Positions 40,839-48,708 of a stretch of 64,000 nucleotides of DNA are shown here, one piece after another (the first letter of the stretch is position 1; every line of letters starts with the position of its first letter). Position numbers and translations under genes: made by a program. Below the pieces are notes generated by a model. The model saw nothing but the letters and a program-made list of their open reading frames with translations, had not been told where the DNA came from and searched no databases. The stretch is from Pseudomonas sp. MWU13-2100 (GTDB lineage: Bacteria; Pseudomonadota; Gammaproteobacteria; Pseudomonadales; Pseudomonadaceae). The stretch is from assembly GCF_023242365.1 (NCBI RefSeq), contig NZ_JALLIX010000015.1, positions 62,001 through 126,000 of the forward strand, written 5' to 3'.

Positions 40839-41855
40839 TCAATTCACCTCGCCGATGCGTGGGTCGATCACGCGGTACAAAAGATCGATGGCCATGTTCA
40901 GCAGGACATAGATGAACGACACCAGGATTGCGAAGCCCATCACCGCCGGGAAGTCCAGCGACTGGATCGACTTGACCACATAGGCGCCCATGCCGGGCCA
41001 GGCAAACACGGTTTCGGTCAGCACGGCGCCGTACAGCAGGTCACCGAGGGTCAGCCCGAGCACGGTCACTGATGGGATCAGCGCGTTGGGCAGGGCGTGG
41101 CGCAGGATCACCGTCCAGCGCGACAGGCCATAGGCACGGGCGGTGCGGATATAGTCCTCGGCCAGTTGCTCGAGCATGGCCGAGCGAATCTGCCGGGCGA
41201 CCACACCGAGAGTGACGAAGCCCAGGGTCGCGGCGGGCAGGATCAGGTGTTGCAGCACATCGAGAAACAGACTGCCGTCACCGGCAAGCAGCGAGTCGAT
41301 CAGGTAGAAACCGCTGAAGGTCGGCGGCGGTACCAGCCCTTCGGACAGGCGCCCACCCCCTGGCAACCAACCGAGCTGGCCGTAGAACAGCACAATCGCG
41401 CCGAGCCCGAGCCAGAAGGCCGGGGTGGAAATACCGGTGACCGCCAGCGTGCGGGCGATCTGGTCGATGGCCCGGTTGTGATAGACCGCCGACAGCACCC
41501 CCAGCGGCACGCCCACCAGGATCGCCAGCAGCAGCGCCACCAGGGCCAGTTCCAGGGTGGCCGGGAAGAATGCCTGCAGGTCTTCGAGCACCGGACGGTT
41601 GGTGCGGATCGAGGTACCCAGGTCGCCATGCACCAGGTCCAGCAGGTAACGGCCGTATTGTTGATACAACGGCAGGTCCAGGCCCAGCTGGTGGCGGATG
41701 CCCGCCACCAGTGCGTCGCTGGCGCGGTCGCCGGCGATCAGTCGGGCTGGGTCCCCGGGGATCAGGTGCGAAATTGCAAAGGTAATCAGCGAAACGCCGA
41801 ACACGACCAATACCAGGCCGAGCAGGCGCTTGCGCAATAGAGTCAGGAAGGCCAT
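40839..41855 (-). CDS. Dipeptide ABC transporter permease, DppB/DdpB type
   Basis: A 338-residue permease. It has the N-terminal RLLGLVLVVFGVSLITFAIS helix, LIPGDPARL, the GDLGTSIRTNRPVLEDLQAF segment and ARAYGLSRWTVILRHALPNA, the ATPase-contact loop. All are typical of DppB. It follows the binding-protein gene by 75 nt. Confidence 0.92.
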   Translation of the reverse strand: MAFLTLLRKRLLGLVLVVFGVSLITFAISHLIPGDPARLIAGDRASDALVAGIRHQLGLDLPLYQQYGRYLLDLVHGDLGTSIRTNRPVLEDLQAFFPATLELALVALLLAILVGVPLGVLSAVYHNRAIDQIARTLAVTGISTPAFWLGLGAIVLFYGQLGWLPGGGRLSEGLVPPPTFSGFYLIDSLLAGDGSLFLDVLQHLILPAATLGFVTLGVVARQIRSAMLEQLAEDYIRTARAYGLSRWTVILRHALPNALIPSVTVLGLTLGDLLYGAVLTETVFAWPGMGAYVVKSIQSLDFPAVMGFAILVSFIYVLLNMAIDLLYRVIDPRIGEVN

Positions 41856-41930
41856 TTGGCACCTCAGTCACAGCAACGACGAGAATCAGGCGCCGCGCCG
41901 ACCGCGAACGGCCGGCGCGGGGGAGCAGGG

Positions 41931-43508
41931 TTACTTGCTCATGCTGCCCAGGTTGAAGACCTGTTCGAGCATCGGGTTGAACACGTAGCCTTTGACCGCA
42001 TCACGCATCGGCAAGGTGTAGCTCTTCTGATAGAGGTAGGCGTAGACGCTGTCCTTGAGCACCATTTTCTGCGCGCTCTGGTACAGCTCGACGCGCTTGG
42101 CGGTGTCGCTGGTGGCGGCCGCTTCGCGGATCAGCTTGTCGACTTCGGGGTTGCTGTAGAACGAACGGTTGCCTTGCAGGCCCTGCATCTTTGAGTCGAA
42201 CCAGAAGTTCATGAACATGTAGGGATCGGCAAAGTCCGGACTCCAGGCGCCCGAGGCAATGTCGTAATCGGCTTGGCCGACACGCTCACGCAAGGTCGCG
42301 TTGGCGAGTTTTTCCATCTTCAGGTTGATGCCCAGTGGCGCCAGTGCGGCTTGCAGCGTCAGGCCGATCGGTTCCCAGTTGGGATCCTTGTCCGAGTACA
42401 TGTAGCTGAGGCTGGTGATCTTCTGCGGGTCCTTGGCCAGACTGGCCTTGGCGGCGGCGAGGTCCTGTTTCATCGGCGGCAACGAACTGTCGTAGGCCCA
42501 CATGCCGTCCGGGATCGGCCCGTTCATCAGCTTGGCCTTGTCCTTGAGAATGCCTTTGACGATGCCGTTGTAATCCACTGCTTCGGTAATCGCCCGACGG
42601 GCATCGACGCTGGCCAACGGGCCCTTCTTGTTGTTCAGGTACAGGTAGGTCACCCGTAGCGACGGGAACTCCCGGACCACCACGCCGGACTTCTTGGCAA
42701 GCACGCCGAGCTGGTCTTCGGGCATGTCTTCGATGATGTCCAGGTCACCGTGTTCCAGTTGCAGGCGGCGCACGGAAGGCTCGGCGATGATCTTGACGAT
42801 CACGCTTTTCAGTGCCGGCTTGGGCCCGGCGAAGTAGCTGTTCGGCTCCAGGGTCAGCGATTGGCCTTTCTGCCAGGTGCTCAGGCGGAAGGGCCCGGAG
42901 CCCGCGGTGTGGCTGGACAACCAGGCATTGACGTCAGGTGTCTTGGTCACTACATCGGGGTTGATGATCGAGGCGCCGTTGTGGGCCAGGGTGAACAGGA
43001 ACGGCGCGAACGGCGTCTTCAGGGTGAAGCGGATGGTCTGCGGGTCGACCACCGCGACCACCATGTCCTCGGGGAAGGCCCCGGATGGACCCTGCTTGAG
43101 GGTCATCAGGCGATCGAAGGAAAACTTTACCGCGGCGGCATCCACCGGGGCGCCGTCATCGAACTTGTTGCCGGGTTTGATCTTGAATTCCCAGACCAGG
43201 TTGTCCGGGGAGACGCTCCAGCTTTCGGCCAGGTCGCCCTGGACTTCGGTGCTGCTTTTATCGCCGTCGACCTTGTAACCGACCAGGCGTTGATACGACG
43301 GATAGGTGATGGTCCAGTCGTTGTTGTCAAAGGTCACCGCCGGGTCGAGGGTCTGCGGATCGGCGGGTTTGCCGATCACCAGCGTGTCTTTGGGCACCGC
43401 CGCGCTGGCGGCCTGCCAGGCGCCGAGGCTCAAGGCGCCGCACAGGACGCTCAGCAACAGTTTGCCGGTGCCGGGAAAGGGTTTGCTCACGGTGTTCGTT
43501 GGGTTCAT
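41931..43508 (-). CDS. Dipeptide ABC transporter periplasmic binding protein, DppA/DdpA type
   Basis: A 525-residue SBP_bac_5 protein with a signal peptide (about 1-36, ending AASA). KPADPQTLDPAVTFDNNDWT is the family opening, followed by AESWSVSPDNLVWEFKIKPG. AAGGAAA precedes the ATG at 43508; an upstream in-frame ATG at 43526 is weaker. First gene of the importer operon. The adjacent D-Ala-D-Ala dipeptidase suggests the ligand is D-Ala-D-Ala or related muropeptide fragments, as for E. coli DdpA (inference). Confidence 0.9.
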   Translation of the reverse strand: MNPTNTVSKPFPGTGKLLLSVLCGALSLGAWQAASAAVPKDTLVIGKPADPQTLDPAVTFDNNDWTITYPSYQRLVGYKVDGDKSSTEVQGDLAESWSVSPDNLVWEFKIKPGNKFDDGAPVDAAAVKFSFDRLMTLKQGPSGAFPEDMVVAVVDPQTIRFTLKTPFAPFLFTLAHNGASIINPDVVTKTPDVNAWLSSHTAGSGPFRLSTWQKGQSLTLEPNSYFAGPKPALKSVIVKIIAEPSVRRLQLEHGDLDIIEDMPEDQLGVLAKKSGVVVREFPSLRVTYLYLNNKKGPLASVDARRAITEAVDYNGIVKGILKDKAKLMNGPIPDGMWAYDSSLPPMKQDLAAAKASLAKDPQKITSLSYMYSDKDPNWEPIGLTLQAALAPLGINLKMEKLANATLRERVGQADYDIASGAWSPDFADPYMFMNFWFDSKMQGLQGNRSFYSNPEVDKLIREAAATSDTAKRVELYQSAQKMVLKDSVYAYLYQKSYTLPMRDAVKGYVFNPMLEQVFNLGSMSK

Positions 43509-43553
43509 GCCGGTTTCCTTGATCATTCGATGTATGGAAGTTCGTCAGGTTTT

Positions 43554-43568
43554 TTATAAAAGCTATAA
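43554..43568. promoter_or_regulatory. Dyad TTATA-N5-TATAA upstream of the dipeptide importer
   Basis: Short inverted repeat 46-60 nt upstream of the binding-protein start. It resembles the GTTAT-N4-ATAAC dyads next to the RpiR gene and may be another site for that regulator; spacing differs by one base, so this is tentative. Confidence 0.3.
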
Positions 43569-43700
43569 CCGGGCAGTTGCAGGTGAAGCATCAATAACGC
43601 TGTTTTGTTGTTTTCAGCCGCACCGAAGGTGGGCTGTGCGGTGTCGCTTGCGAAACTCTGTGGTTTCGTCAGTGTTGGCGTTGCGCTTTGCTTGGCTTTT

Positions 43701-44249
43701 TCAGGGGACGGACTCCTCCTCCAGCAGGGGGTAATCGTCGGCATTCGGTAGTTCGTAATGCCACCATTCGGTATCGATCGCCTGGAACCCGGCGCCGAGC
43801 ATGATCCCCAGCAACAGCAGGCGATTGCGTTGCACCTCGGCGGGCAGGTCGGGGTAGAACTGATGGGAGCGTTGTTCCATGGCGTCGAAGGCGGTGCCCA
43901 TGTCCAATGGCTCGCCGTCGCTGCCCACCAGGGTCAGATCCACCGCCACGCCACGGCTGTGGTGGGAACCCAGGTGTGGGTCGCGCACGTAATCGTTGTT
44001 CGGCAAGGCTTCCCACAACAGGTACTGGGCGTAGGGCGGGCGGTAGGCGTCATAGATGCGCAGGGTCAATCCGGCCAGGCGCGCCCGTTGGCTGGCCTGG
44101 TGCAGACAGTCGGCGGCTTGACGATGCAGCAGGCAACGGGCAGTCGGGTAGATCACTTTTCCAGCCAGGTTGTCCGCGCTGGCGTAGATCAGGTCGATTT
44201 GCACCTGATAACGCTGGGCATCGATCTCTACAAGGGGGCTGTTGTTCAC
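43701..44249 (-). CDS. D-alanyl-D-alanine dipeptidase, VanX/DdpX type
   Basis: A 182-residue zinc dipeptidase that hydrolyses D-Ala-D-Ala. The VanX active site is complete: R70 in DAYRPPYAQ, the zinc ligands H97 and D104 in SHHSRGVAVD (SxHxxGxAxD), and E161 and H164 in EWWH. No signal peptide, so it should be cytoplasmic, acting on imported dipeptide as E. coli DdpX does. The start is GTG at 44247-44249, with GGAG about 7 nt ahead. No vanHA or vanS/R genes are near, so a nutrient role rather than vancomycin resistance is inferred. Confidence 0.9.
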   Translation of the reverse strand: MNNSPLVEIDAQRYQVQIDLIYASADNLAGKVIYPTARCLLHRQAADCLHQASQRARLAGLTLRIYDAYRPPYAQYLLWEALPNNDYVRDPHLGSHHSRGVAVDLTLVGSDGEPLDMGTAFDAMEQRSHQFYPDLPAEVQRNRLLLLGIMLGAGFQAIDTEWWHYELPNADDYPLLEEESVP

Positions 44250-44285
44250 ACAAACACTCCAGTTGGGATTCGCAGAAGCGGTGGG

Positions 44286-45146
44286 TCAGCCTTCGAACTG
44301 GCCGAAGGCTTTTTGCAATTGACGGTTTTTGGCCAGGCGCTCATCGAGACGCTCGCCGTATCTCTCCGCGACGGCCGAGACCATCAGGTTCAACAGGCAG
44401 GCCAGTGGAGCAGGGGAGTCCCAGAACTGCCCGACATCGGTTTTCAGTTGCAACAGATCCAGCGGGTAGTCCCGGGCCCAGGGGCATTGCAGGTCGGTGA
44501 TCAGGGCCAGTGGCAGGTTGTTTTCCAGCGCCGCGTCACAGAAGGTCTGGGTCACGCTGGAGTAGGCGCGGAAGTCGGCAATGATCGCGTAGGGATTGGC
44601 GAAGCCGGAGTTCAGGGTTTCCGCGTAGATGCCTGAGAGGCCGTCGACGTAGTAGACCTTGGGGCGAATGTATTCGAGGTGACTATGGAAGGCAGTGAGA
44701 ATCCCGCGGGTCGACTGGATCCCGAGAATGAATACCGCATCGGCTTCATGAATACGCTGCACGATCTTGCCAAAGGCCTCGCTGCGCGCCAGGCCATAGG
44801 CGTGCTGGATGGCCTCGATTTCGCGAGTCATCGAGCGGTCGAGCGCGTCGTCCTGGTTGCTTTCGGCGCGAAAGGCGGCAATCCGGTCGGTGATCAGCCA
44901 TGAGCTCGGCGCTTCGCCGCGCAGGCTTTTTTTCACCTCATCGAGGTTGCGGTAACCCAGGGAACGCAAAAAGCGCCCGACGGAAATCCCGCTGGTGGAG
45001 GCTTGCTGCGCGATGCTGTCGGCTGACTCGAACGGCAGTTGCTCCGGATTACCCAGCAGATAGCTGGCGATGCGTTTGCCGGTGGGGGTCAGGCTGGAGA
45101 ACTGTTGCTCCAGTAACAGAAGAAAGCTGTTCTTTTCCATGGGCAT
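44286..45146 (-). CDS. RpiR/MurR-family regulator (HTH plus SIS domain)
   Basis: A 286-residue regulator: an N-terminal HTH_6 domain (FSSLTPTGKRIASYLLGNPE and STSGISVGRFLRSLGYRNLD) and a C-terminal sugar-isomerase (SIS) domain (DAVFILGIQSTRGILTAF). RpiR proteins usually sense phosphosugars; MurR senses MurNAc-6-phosphate, which would fit a cell-wall recycling role. First gene of the dipeptidase unit, with paired inverted repeats just upstream of its start. A second ATG two codons in (45140) is possible. Confidence 0.88.
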   Translation of the reverse strand: MPMEKNSFLLLLEQQFSSLTPTGKRIASYLLGNPEQLPFESADSIAQQASTSGISVGRFLRSLGYRNLDEVKKSLRGEAPSSWLITDRIAAFRAESNQDDALDRSMTREIEAIQHAYGLARSEAFGKIVQRIHEADAVFILGIQSTRGILTAFHSHLEYIRPKVYYVDGLSGIYAETLNSGFANPYAIIADFRAYSSVTQTFCDAALENNLPLALITDLQCPWARDYPLDLLQLKTDVGQFWDSPAPLACLLNLMVSAVAERYGERLDERLAKNRQLQKAFGQFEG

Positions 45147-45169
45147 ATCGGCGCGCCGGGATCTGGGGT

Positions 45170-45214
45170 TGTTATGTTTATGTCATTTTGTCGCTTGGTG
45201 TTATAAACATAACA
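45170..45214. promoter_or_regulatory. Paired dyads, candidate RpiR operator
   Basis: TGTTATGTTTAT (45170-45181) and ATAAACATAACA (45203-45214) are perfect 12-nt inverted arms 21 nt apart. Each arm also contains or abuts a short dyad (GTTAT-N4-ATAAC at 45200-45213). They lie 24-68 nt upstream of the RpiR gene. Autoregulation and control of the dipeptidase/importer genes are inferred. Confidence 0.55.
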
Positions 45215-45286
45215 CTGGCTTTCACGGCAACACAATGTCTTTTTCAGCCATGCCGTACCGCGCGCTCCATGGCACAGCCGGGTTTC

Positions 45287-45300
45287 TTGATTAACGTCAA
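45287..45300 (+). promoter_or_regulatory. Anr/Dnr-type box upstream of the CopD-like gene
   Basis: TTGATTAACGTCAA differs from TTGAT-N4-ATCAA at one base and lies 121 nt upstream of the CopD-like start. With the boxes at 45901 and further right it suggests oxygen/NO control of this end of the window. Confidence 0.5.
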
Positions 45301-45420
45301 CGGCAGCTACTGGCCGGCGCTGTAGCCTCGCAGCAGGCCGATGACCCACGGCGCCAGGGCAAGCCGCCCCGGAGTCATGGGACCGCCTCTCTCTCGCTTG
45401 CCATCGAAATCAAGGGCCCC

Positions 45421-45864
45421 ATGATCTATCCGCTGCTGCTCACCCTGCATCTGTTTGCCGCGCTGGTGTTTATCGGCACGGTGTTCTTCGAGGTGCTGTT
45501 CCTGGAGAGCATTCGCCGGCAACTGCCGGCGCGGGTCATGCTGCTGGTCGAACAGGGCATCGGGCGGCGTGCCCGGACGCTGATCCCCTGGGTCCTGCTG
45601 GTGTTGTTCGGTGCCGGGCTGGGCATGGTCTGGTTGCGCTATCTGCCGGCCCTCGCGGCACCACTGGCCTCCTCGTTCGGTACCTTGCTGGCTTTGAAAA
45701 TGCTGCTTGCCGCCAGTGTGCTCGGGCATTTCCTGGTGGCCATGTTCCTGTTCAAAAGTGAACGCATGAATGGCCGCTACCTGCACTTCATTCACTACAG
45801 CCTGTTCGGCCATATGGTGTTGATCGTGCTGTTGGCCAAGGGCATGTTTTATCTGAGCTGGTGA
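45421..45864 (+). CDS. CopD-like integral membrane protein
   Basis: A 147-residue protein with four predicted membrane helices (LLLTLHLFAALVFIGTVFFE; LIPWVLLVLFGAGLGMVW; SFGTLLALKMLLAASVLGHF; HYSLFGHMVLIVLLAKGMFY). H10 near the start and histidines in helices 3 and 4 resemble CopD-type or haem-binding four-helix membrane proteins. No recognised enzyme motif. It lies between two Anr/Dnr boxes and upstream of the HemN pair, so a role in anaerobic haem or copper handling is possible but unproven. Confidence 0.65.
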   Translation: MIYPLLLTLHLFAALVFIGTVFFEVLFLESIRRQLPARVMLLVEQGIGRRARTLIPWVLLVLFGAGLGMVWLRYLPALAAPLASSFGTLLALKMLLAASVLGHFLVAMFLFKSERMNGRYLHFIHYSLFGHMVLIVLLAKGMFYLSW

Positions 45865-45900
45865 GTCGCAGGCGCCGTCGAGCGCAGGTGCCGCCCCTGC

Positions 45901-45914
45901 TTGATGCAAATCAA
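45901..45914 (+). promoter_or_regulatory. Perfect Anr/Dnr box upstream of the HemN-like/hemN pair
   Basis: TTGATGCAAATCAA, an exact match to TTGAT-N4-ATCAA, centred about 66 nt before the HemN-like start. P. aeruginosa hemN is known to be Anr/Dnr-dependent, so the whole pair should be induced without oxygen. Confidence 0.8.
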
Positions 45915-45973
45915 GGAGTCCCGACGGCCAACATCGGACACTGCAGATCCGCAGTCCGTCTCGGAGTCCTGTC

Positions 45974-47323
45974 ATGCTCGATTTACATCATCCGCGCGGC
46001 GAACGATTGGTTCGACGTGATCAAGGCATTCTCGACCTTGACGGTCATGCCGAGACCGACAAGTTTCATACCGGTATTGGTTCCCTGGATTTACTGCGGG
46101 CTTTGCGTATCAGCCGTCAGAAGTGCCGCCCGCTGTCCTTGGCCGTGCAGCTTCTCGCCCTGGGCGAGCAGCGTGGCCGCAGCGAAGCGTATCTGCAGCG
46201 ACTGGAACGCGAGATCGATCTGGTTGCTTGTCACCTGGGCACTGGGCAACGGGTCGAGCAATTTTATCTGGGCGGCGCCACGCCGGACGCGGCCGCTCTG
46301 CAGCGGCTGATGAGCCAGTTGCGCAAACGCTTCAACTTTATCGGACACGATGGCGGCGACTACCGTGTTGAAGTCGATCTGCACCACACCGACTGGGCGA
46401 CCATGGGTTTGCTCCGCGAGCAGGGCTTCAATCAGGTCAGCATCGGTGTGCCGGATATCGGTACGGACAGCGAGCTGTCGGTGGCCTGCTACCAGAACCC
46501 GGCGCCGATCCATTCGCTGATCGACGCGGCCCGGACTTTTGGCTATCGCTCGGTCAATGTCGACCTGGGCTATGGCCATGCCTGGCAGACCCCGTCGAGT
46601 TTCGCGCTGAAACTGGCGACTCTGATCACGCTGGAGCCCGATCGTTTGCAGGTCTTCGACTACGCCCGGGCGCCGCGGCGCTACCGACGCGAGAACGAAT
46701 ACCGCAGGGCCGCCAGCAGCCCGTCGGACAAGGCGGCGATGCGACGGATCTGCTTCGAACAGTTGCTGGCGGCGGATTACCAGTACATCGGCCTGGGGCA
46801 GTTCGTCAGGTCCGACGACGATCTGCTGATGGCTCAGGAGCGTGGCCGCCTGCGCCGCAATTGCCAGGGGTTTACCTGCCACGGCTATTGCGACCATGTC
46901 GGCTTCGGCCTGGGCGCCATCAGTCAGCTCGACGAACTGTCGGTGCAAAACAGCGAGGCGCTTTCCGATTATCTGCAGCAACTGGACATGGGCCAGTTGG
47001 CCAGCTGTCGTGGCTGGCGCTGCGAGGCCGGCGACCAGATCCGGCAACGGGTCAGGGAGCGCCTGGAATGTGATCTGGAGTTGGACATCCTGGCCATCGA
47101 AAGTCGCTACGGAGTGATTTTCCGCCAGTACTTCTCGGCCGTCTGGCCGCGTCTGGAGCAAATGGCCCACGGCGGACTGGTGGAGTTGTCGGGGCGATTC
47201 ATCAGCATCCTTCCCGCCGGTCGGCCAGAAGTCGATGCCATCTGCCAGCTGTTCACCGCGGATGTGAACAGCCCGGCGTATTCACCCCATCACGAGTTTG
47301 TCGAACATGACGTCTACCTTTGA
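45974..47323 (+). CDS. HemN paralogue lacking the radical-SAM cysteine motif
   Basis: A 449-residue protein clearly homologous along its length to the HemN encoded just downstream (compare QGFTCHGYCDHVGFGLGAIS with HemN QGYSTHADCDLIGLGVSAIG, and YFSAVWPRLEQM with YFAEALGQLQEQ). The CxxxCxxC motif that binds the [4Fe-4S] cluster in HemN (C65, C69, C72) is absent: the matching region reads RALRISRQKCRPLSLAVQLL. Instead it has C297, C302 and C306 (CxxxxCxxxC) and C345/C350, which HemN lacks apart from the last of the first three. It should not be a normal coproporphyrinogen oxidase. Its 3' end overlaps hemN by 17 nt and a perfect Anr/Dnr box precedes it. A partner, haem carrier or metal-sensing role is possible. 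Confidence 0.8.
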   Translation: MLDLHHPRGERLVRRDQGILDLDGHAETDKFHTGIGSLDLLRALRISRQKCRPLSLAVQLLALGEQRGRSEAYLQRLEREIDLVACHLGTGQRVEQFYLGGATPDAAALQRLMSQLRKRFNFIGHDGGDYRVEVDLHHTDWATMGLLREQGFNQVSIGVPDIGTDSELSVACYQNPAPIHSLIDAARTFGYRSVNVDLGYGHAWQTPSSFALKLATLITLEPDRLQVFDYARAPRRYRRENEYRRAASSPSDKAAMRRICFEQLLAADYQYIGLGQFVRSDDDLLMAQERGRLRRNCQGFTCHGYCDHVGFGLGAISQLDELSVQNSEALSDYLQQLDMGQLASCRGWRCEAGDQIRQRVRERLECDLELDILAIESRYGVIFRQYFSAVWPRLEQMAHGGLVELSGRFISILPAGRPEVDAICQLFTADVNSPAYSPHHEFVEHDVYL

Positions 47324-48695
47324 TTTCAATCGCGCCCTGGTCGAGAAGTACGATCGCCCGGGGCCGCGCTATACCTCTTACCCCACCGCGCCGCAGTTCC
47401 ACCAGGCCTTTGCCATGGACGACTACCAGCAGGCGGTGCGGGCCAGCAACCAGGCGCCGACGCCCAAGCCGCTGTCGGCCTACATCCATATTCCATTTTG
47501 CCAGAGCCTTTGTTACTACTGTGCCTGCCACAAGATCATCACCCGTAAGGCCCATCGCGCGGTCGAGTACCTGGGTTACCTCAAGCGTGAAATCCTCATG
47601 CAGGGTGCCTTGTTCGAGCCTGGCCGCAAACTCACGCAGCTGCACCTGGGCGGCGGCACGCCGACCTATCTGAGCGGCGAGCAGTTGGCCGAACTGATGG
47701 CCTGCCTGCATCAGGCCTTCGAAATGGATGACAGCGATGACCACGAGTTTTCCATCGAGGTCGATCCGCGCACCATCGATACCGCACAGATTCATGTGTT
47801 GCGTCGCCTGGGCTTCAATCGCCTGAGCTTTGGCGTGCAGGACTTCGACCCGGCAGTCCAGGCGGCGGTCAACCGCCAGCAGAGCGAAGCGCAGATCTAC
47901 GCATTGGTCGAGGCGGCGCGCCAGGCGCGTTTCAAGTCGATCAGCGTCGATCTGATCTACGGCCTGCCGCTGCAAACGGTACAGAGCTTCGACGTCACCC
48001 TGGGCAAGATCCTCGCCCTGCGCCCGGATCGGATCGCCGCCTACAGCTACGCGCATCTGCCCGAGCTGGTCCGCGCGCAGCGGCTGATTCGCCCGGCGGA
48101 TATGCCGCCGCCCGAGCGCAAGCTGGAATTGCTTGAACTGACCATCCGCCGGCTGACCGAGGCCGGTTATGTGTATATCGGCATGGATCATTTCGCCTTG
48201 CCGGAGGACGAGCTGGCGCTGGCCCGGGCCAACGGCACCTTGCACCGTAACTTCCAGGGCTATTCGACCCATGCCGACTGCGATCTGATCGGTCTCGGGG
48301 TGTCGGCTATCGGCAAGGTCGGCGACAGCTACAGCCAGAGCGTCAAGGAGCTCTCGCAGTACTACGCGCGGCTCGATCAAGGCTTGTTGCCGGTGCATCG
48401 CGGTTACCGCCTGAATGCCGACGACCTGTTGCGCCGCGACGTGATCAACGACCTGATGTGCCATGGGCGCATCGACTTCGGCAAGTTCGAGGCGGCCCAT
48501 GGCATTCGCTTCACGCACTACTTCGCCGAAGCCCTGGGGCAACTGCAGGAGCAGGTGCGCGACCGTCTGCTGGAGATCGGCGCCGACGGCTTGCAACTGT
48601 TGCCCCAGGGACAGCTGATGATGCGCAGCGCCGCCATGGCCTTTGATGCCTACCTCGGGGCCGGGCAGAAAGGCCTGTTCTCCCGGACCGTTTGA
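47307..48695 (+). CDS. hemN: Oxygen-independent coproporphyrinogen III oxidase
   Basis: A 462-residue radical-SAM enzyme that oxidatively decarboxylates coproporphyrinogen III to protoporphyrinogen IX without oxygen, supplying haem under denitrifying conditions. IHIPFCQSLCYYCACHK carries the cluster cysteines C65, C69 and C72; then LGGGTPTYLSGEQL, the FSIEVDPRTID strand, RLSFGVQDFDPAVQAAVNRQ, YIGMDHFALPEDELA and the C-terminal HemN domain. The ATG at 47307 overlaps the upstream paralogue. A TTG at 47298 is an alternative start. It is convergent with nirN. Confidence 0.95.
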   Translation: MTSTFDFNRALVEKYDRPGPRYTSYPTAPQFHQAFAMDDYQQAVRASNQAPTPKPLSAYIHIPFCQSLCYYCACHKIITRKAHRAVEYLGYLKREILMQGALFEPGRKLTQLHLGGGTPTYLSGEQLAELMACLHQAFEMDDSDDHEFSIEVDPRTIDTAQIHVLRRLGFNRLSFGVQDFDPAVQAAVNRQQSEAQIYALVEAARQARFKSISVDLIYGLPLQTVQSFDVTLGKILALRPDRIAAYSYAHLPELVRAQRLIRPADMPPPERKLELLELTIRRLTEAGYVYIGMDHFALPEDELALARANGTLHRNFQGYSTHADCDLIGLGVSAIGKVGDSYSQSVKELSQYYARLDQGLLPVHRGYRLNADDLLRRDVINDLMCHGRIDFGKFEAAHGIRFTHYFAEALGQLQEQVRDRLLEIGADGLQLLPQGQLMMRSAAMAFDAYLGAGQKGLFSRTV

Positions 48696-48708
48696 GGCGC
48701 CGCCAAGC

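Noticed and set aside
43701..44249. Vancomycin-resistance interpretation of the VanX-like gene
   Set aside because: No vanH, vanA/B or vanRS genes are nearby, and the host is a Gram-negative with a peptide importer beside it; the nutrient-type DdpX role fits better.
45974..47323. A second functional coproporphyrinogen oxidase
   Set aside because: The cysteines for the [4Fe-4S] cluster are absent, so normal radical-SAM chemistry is not expected.
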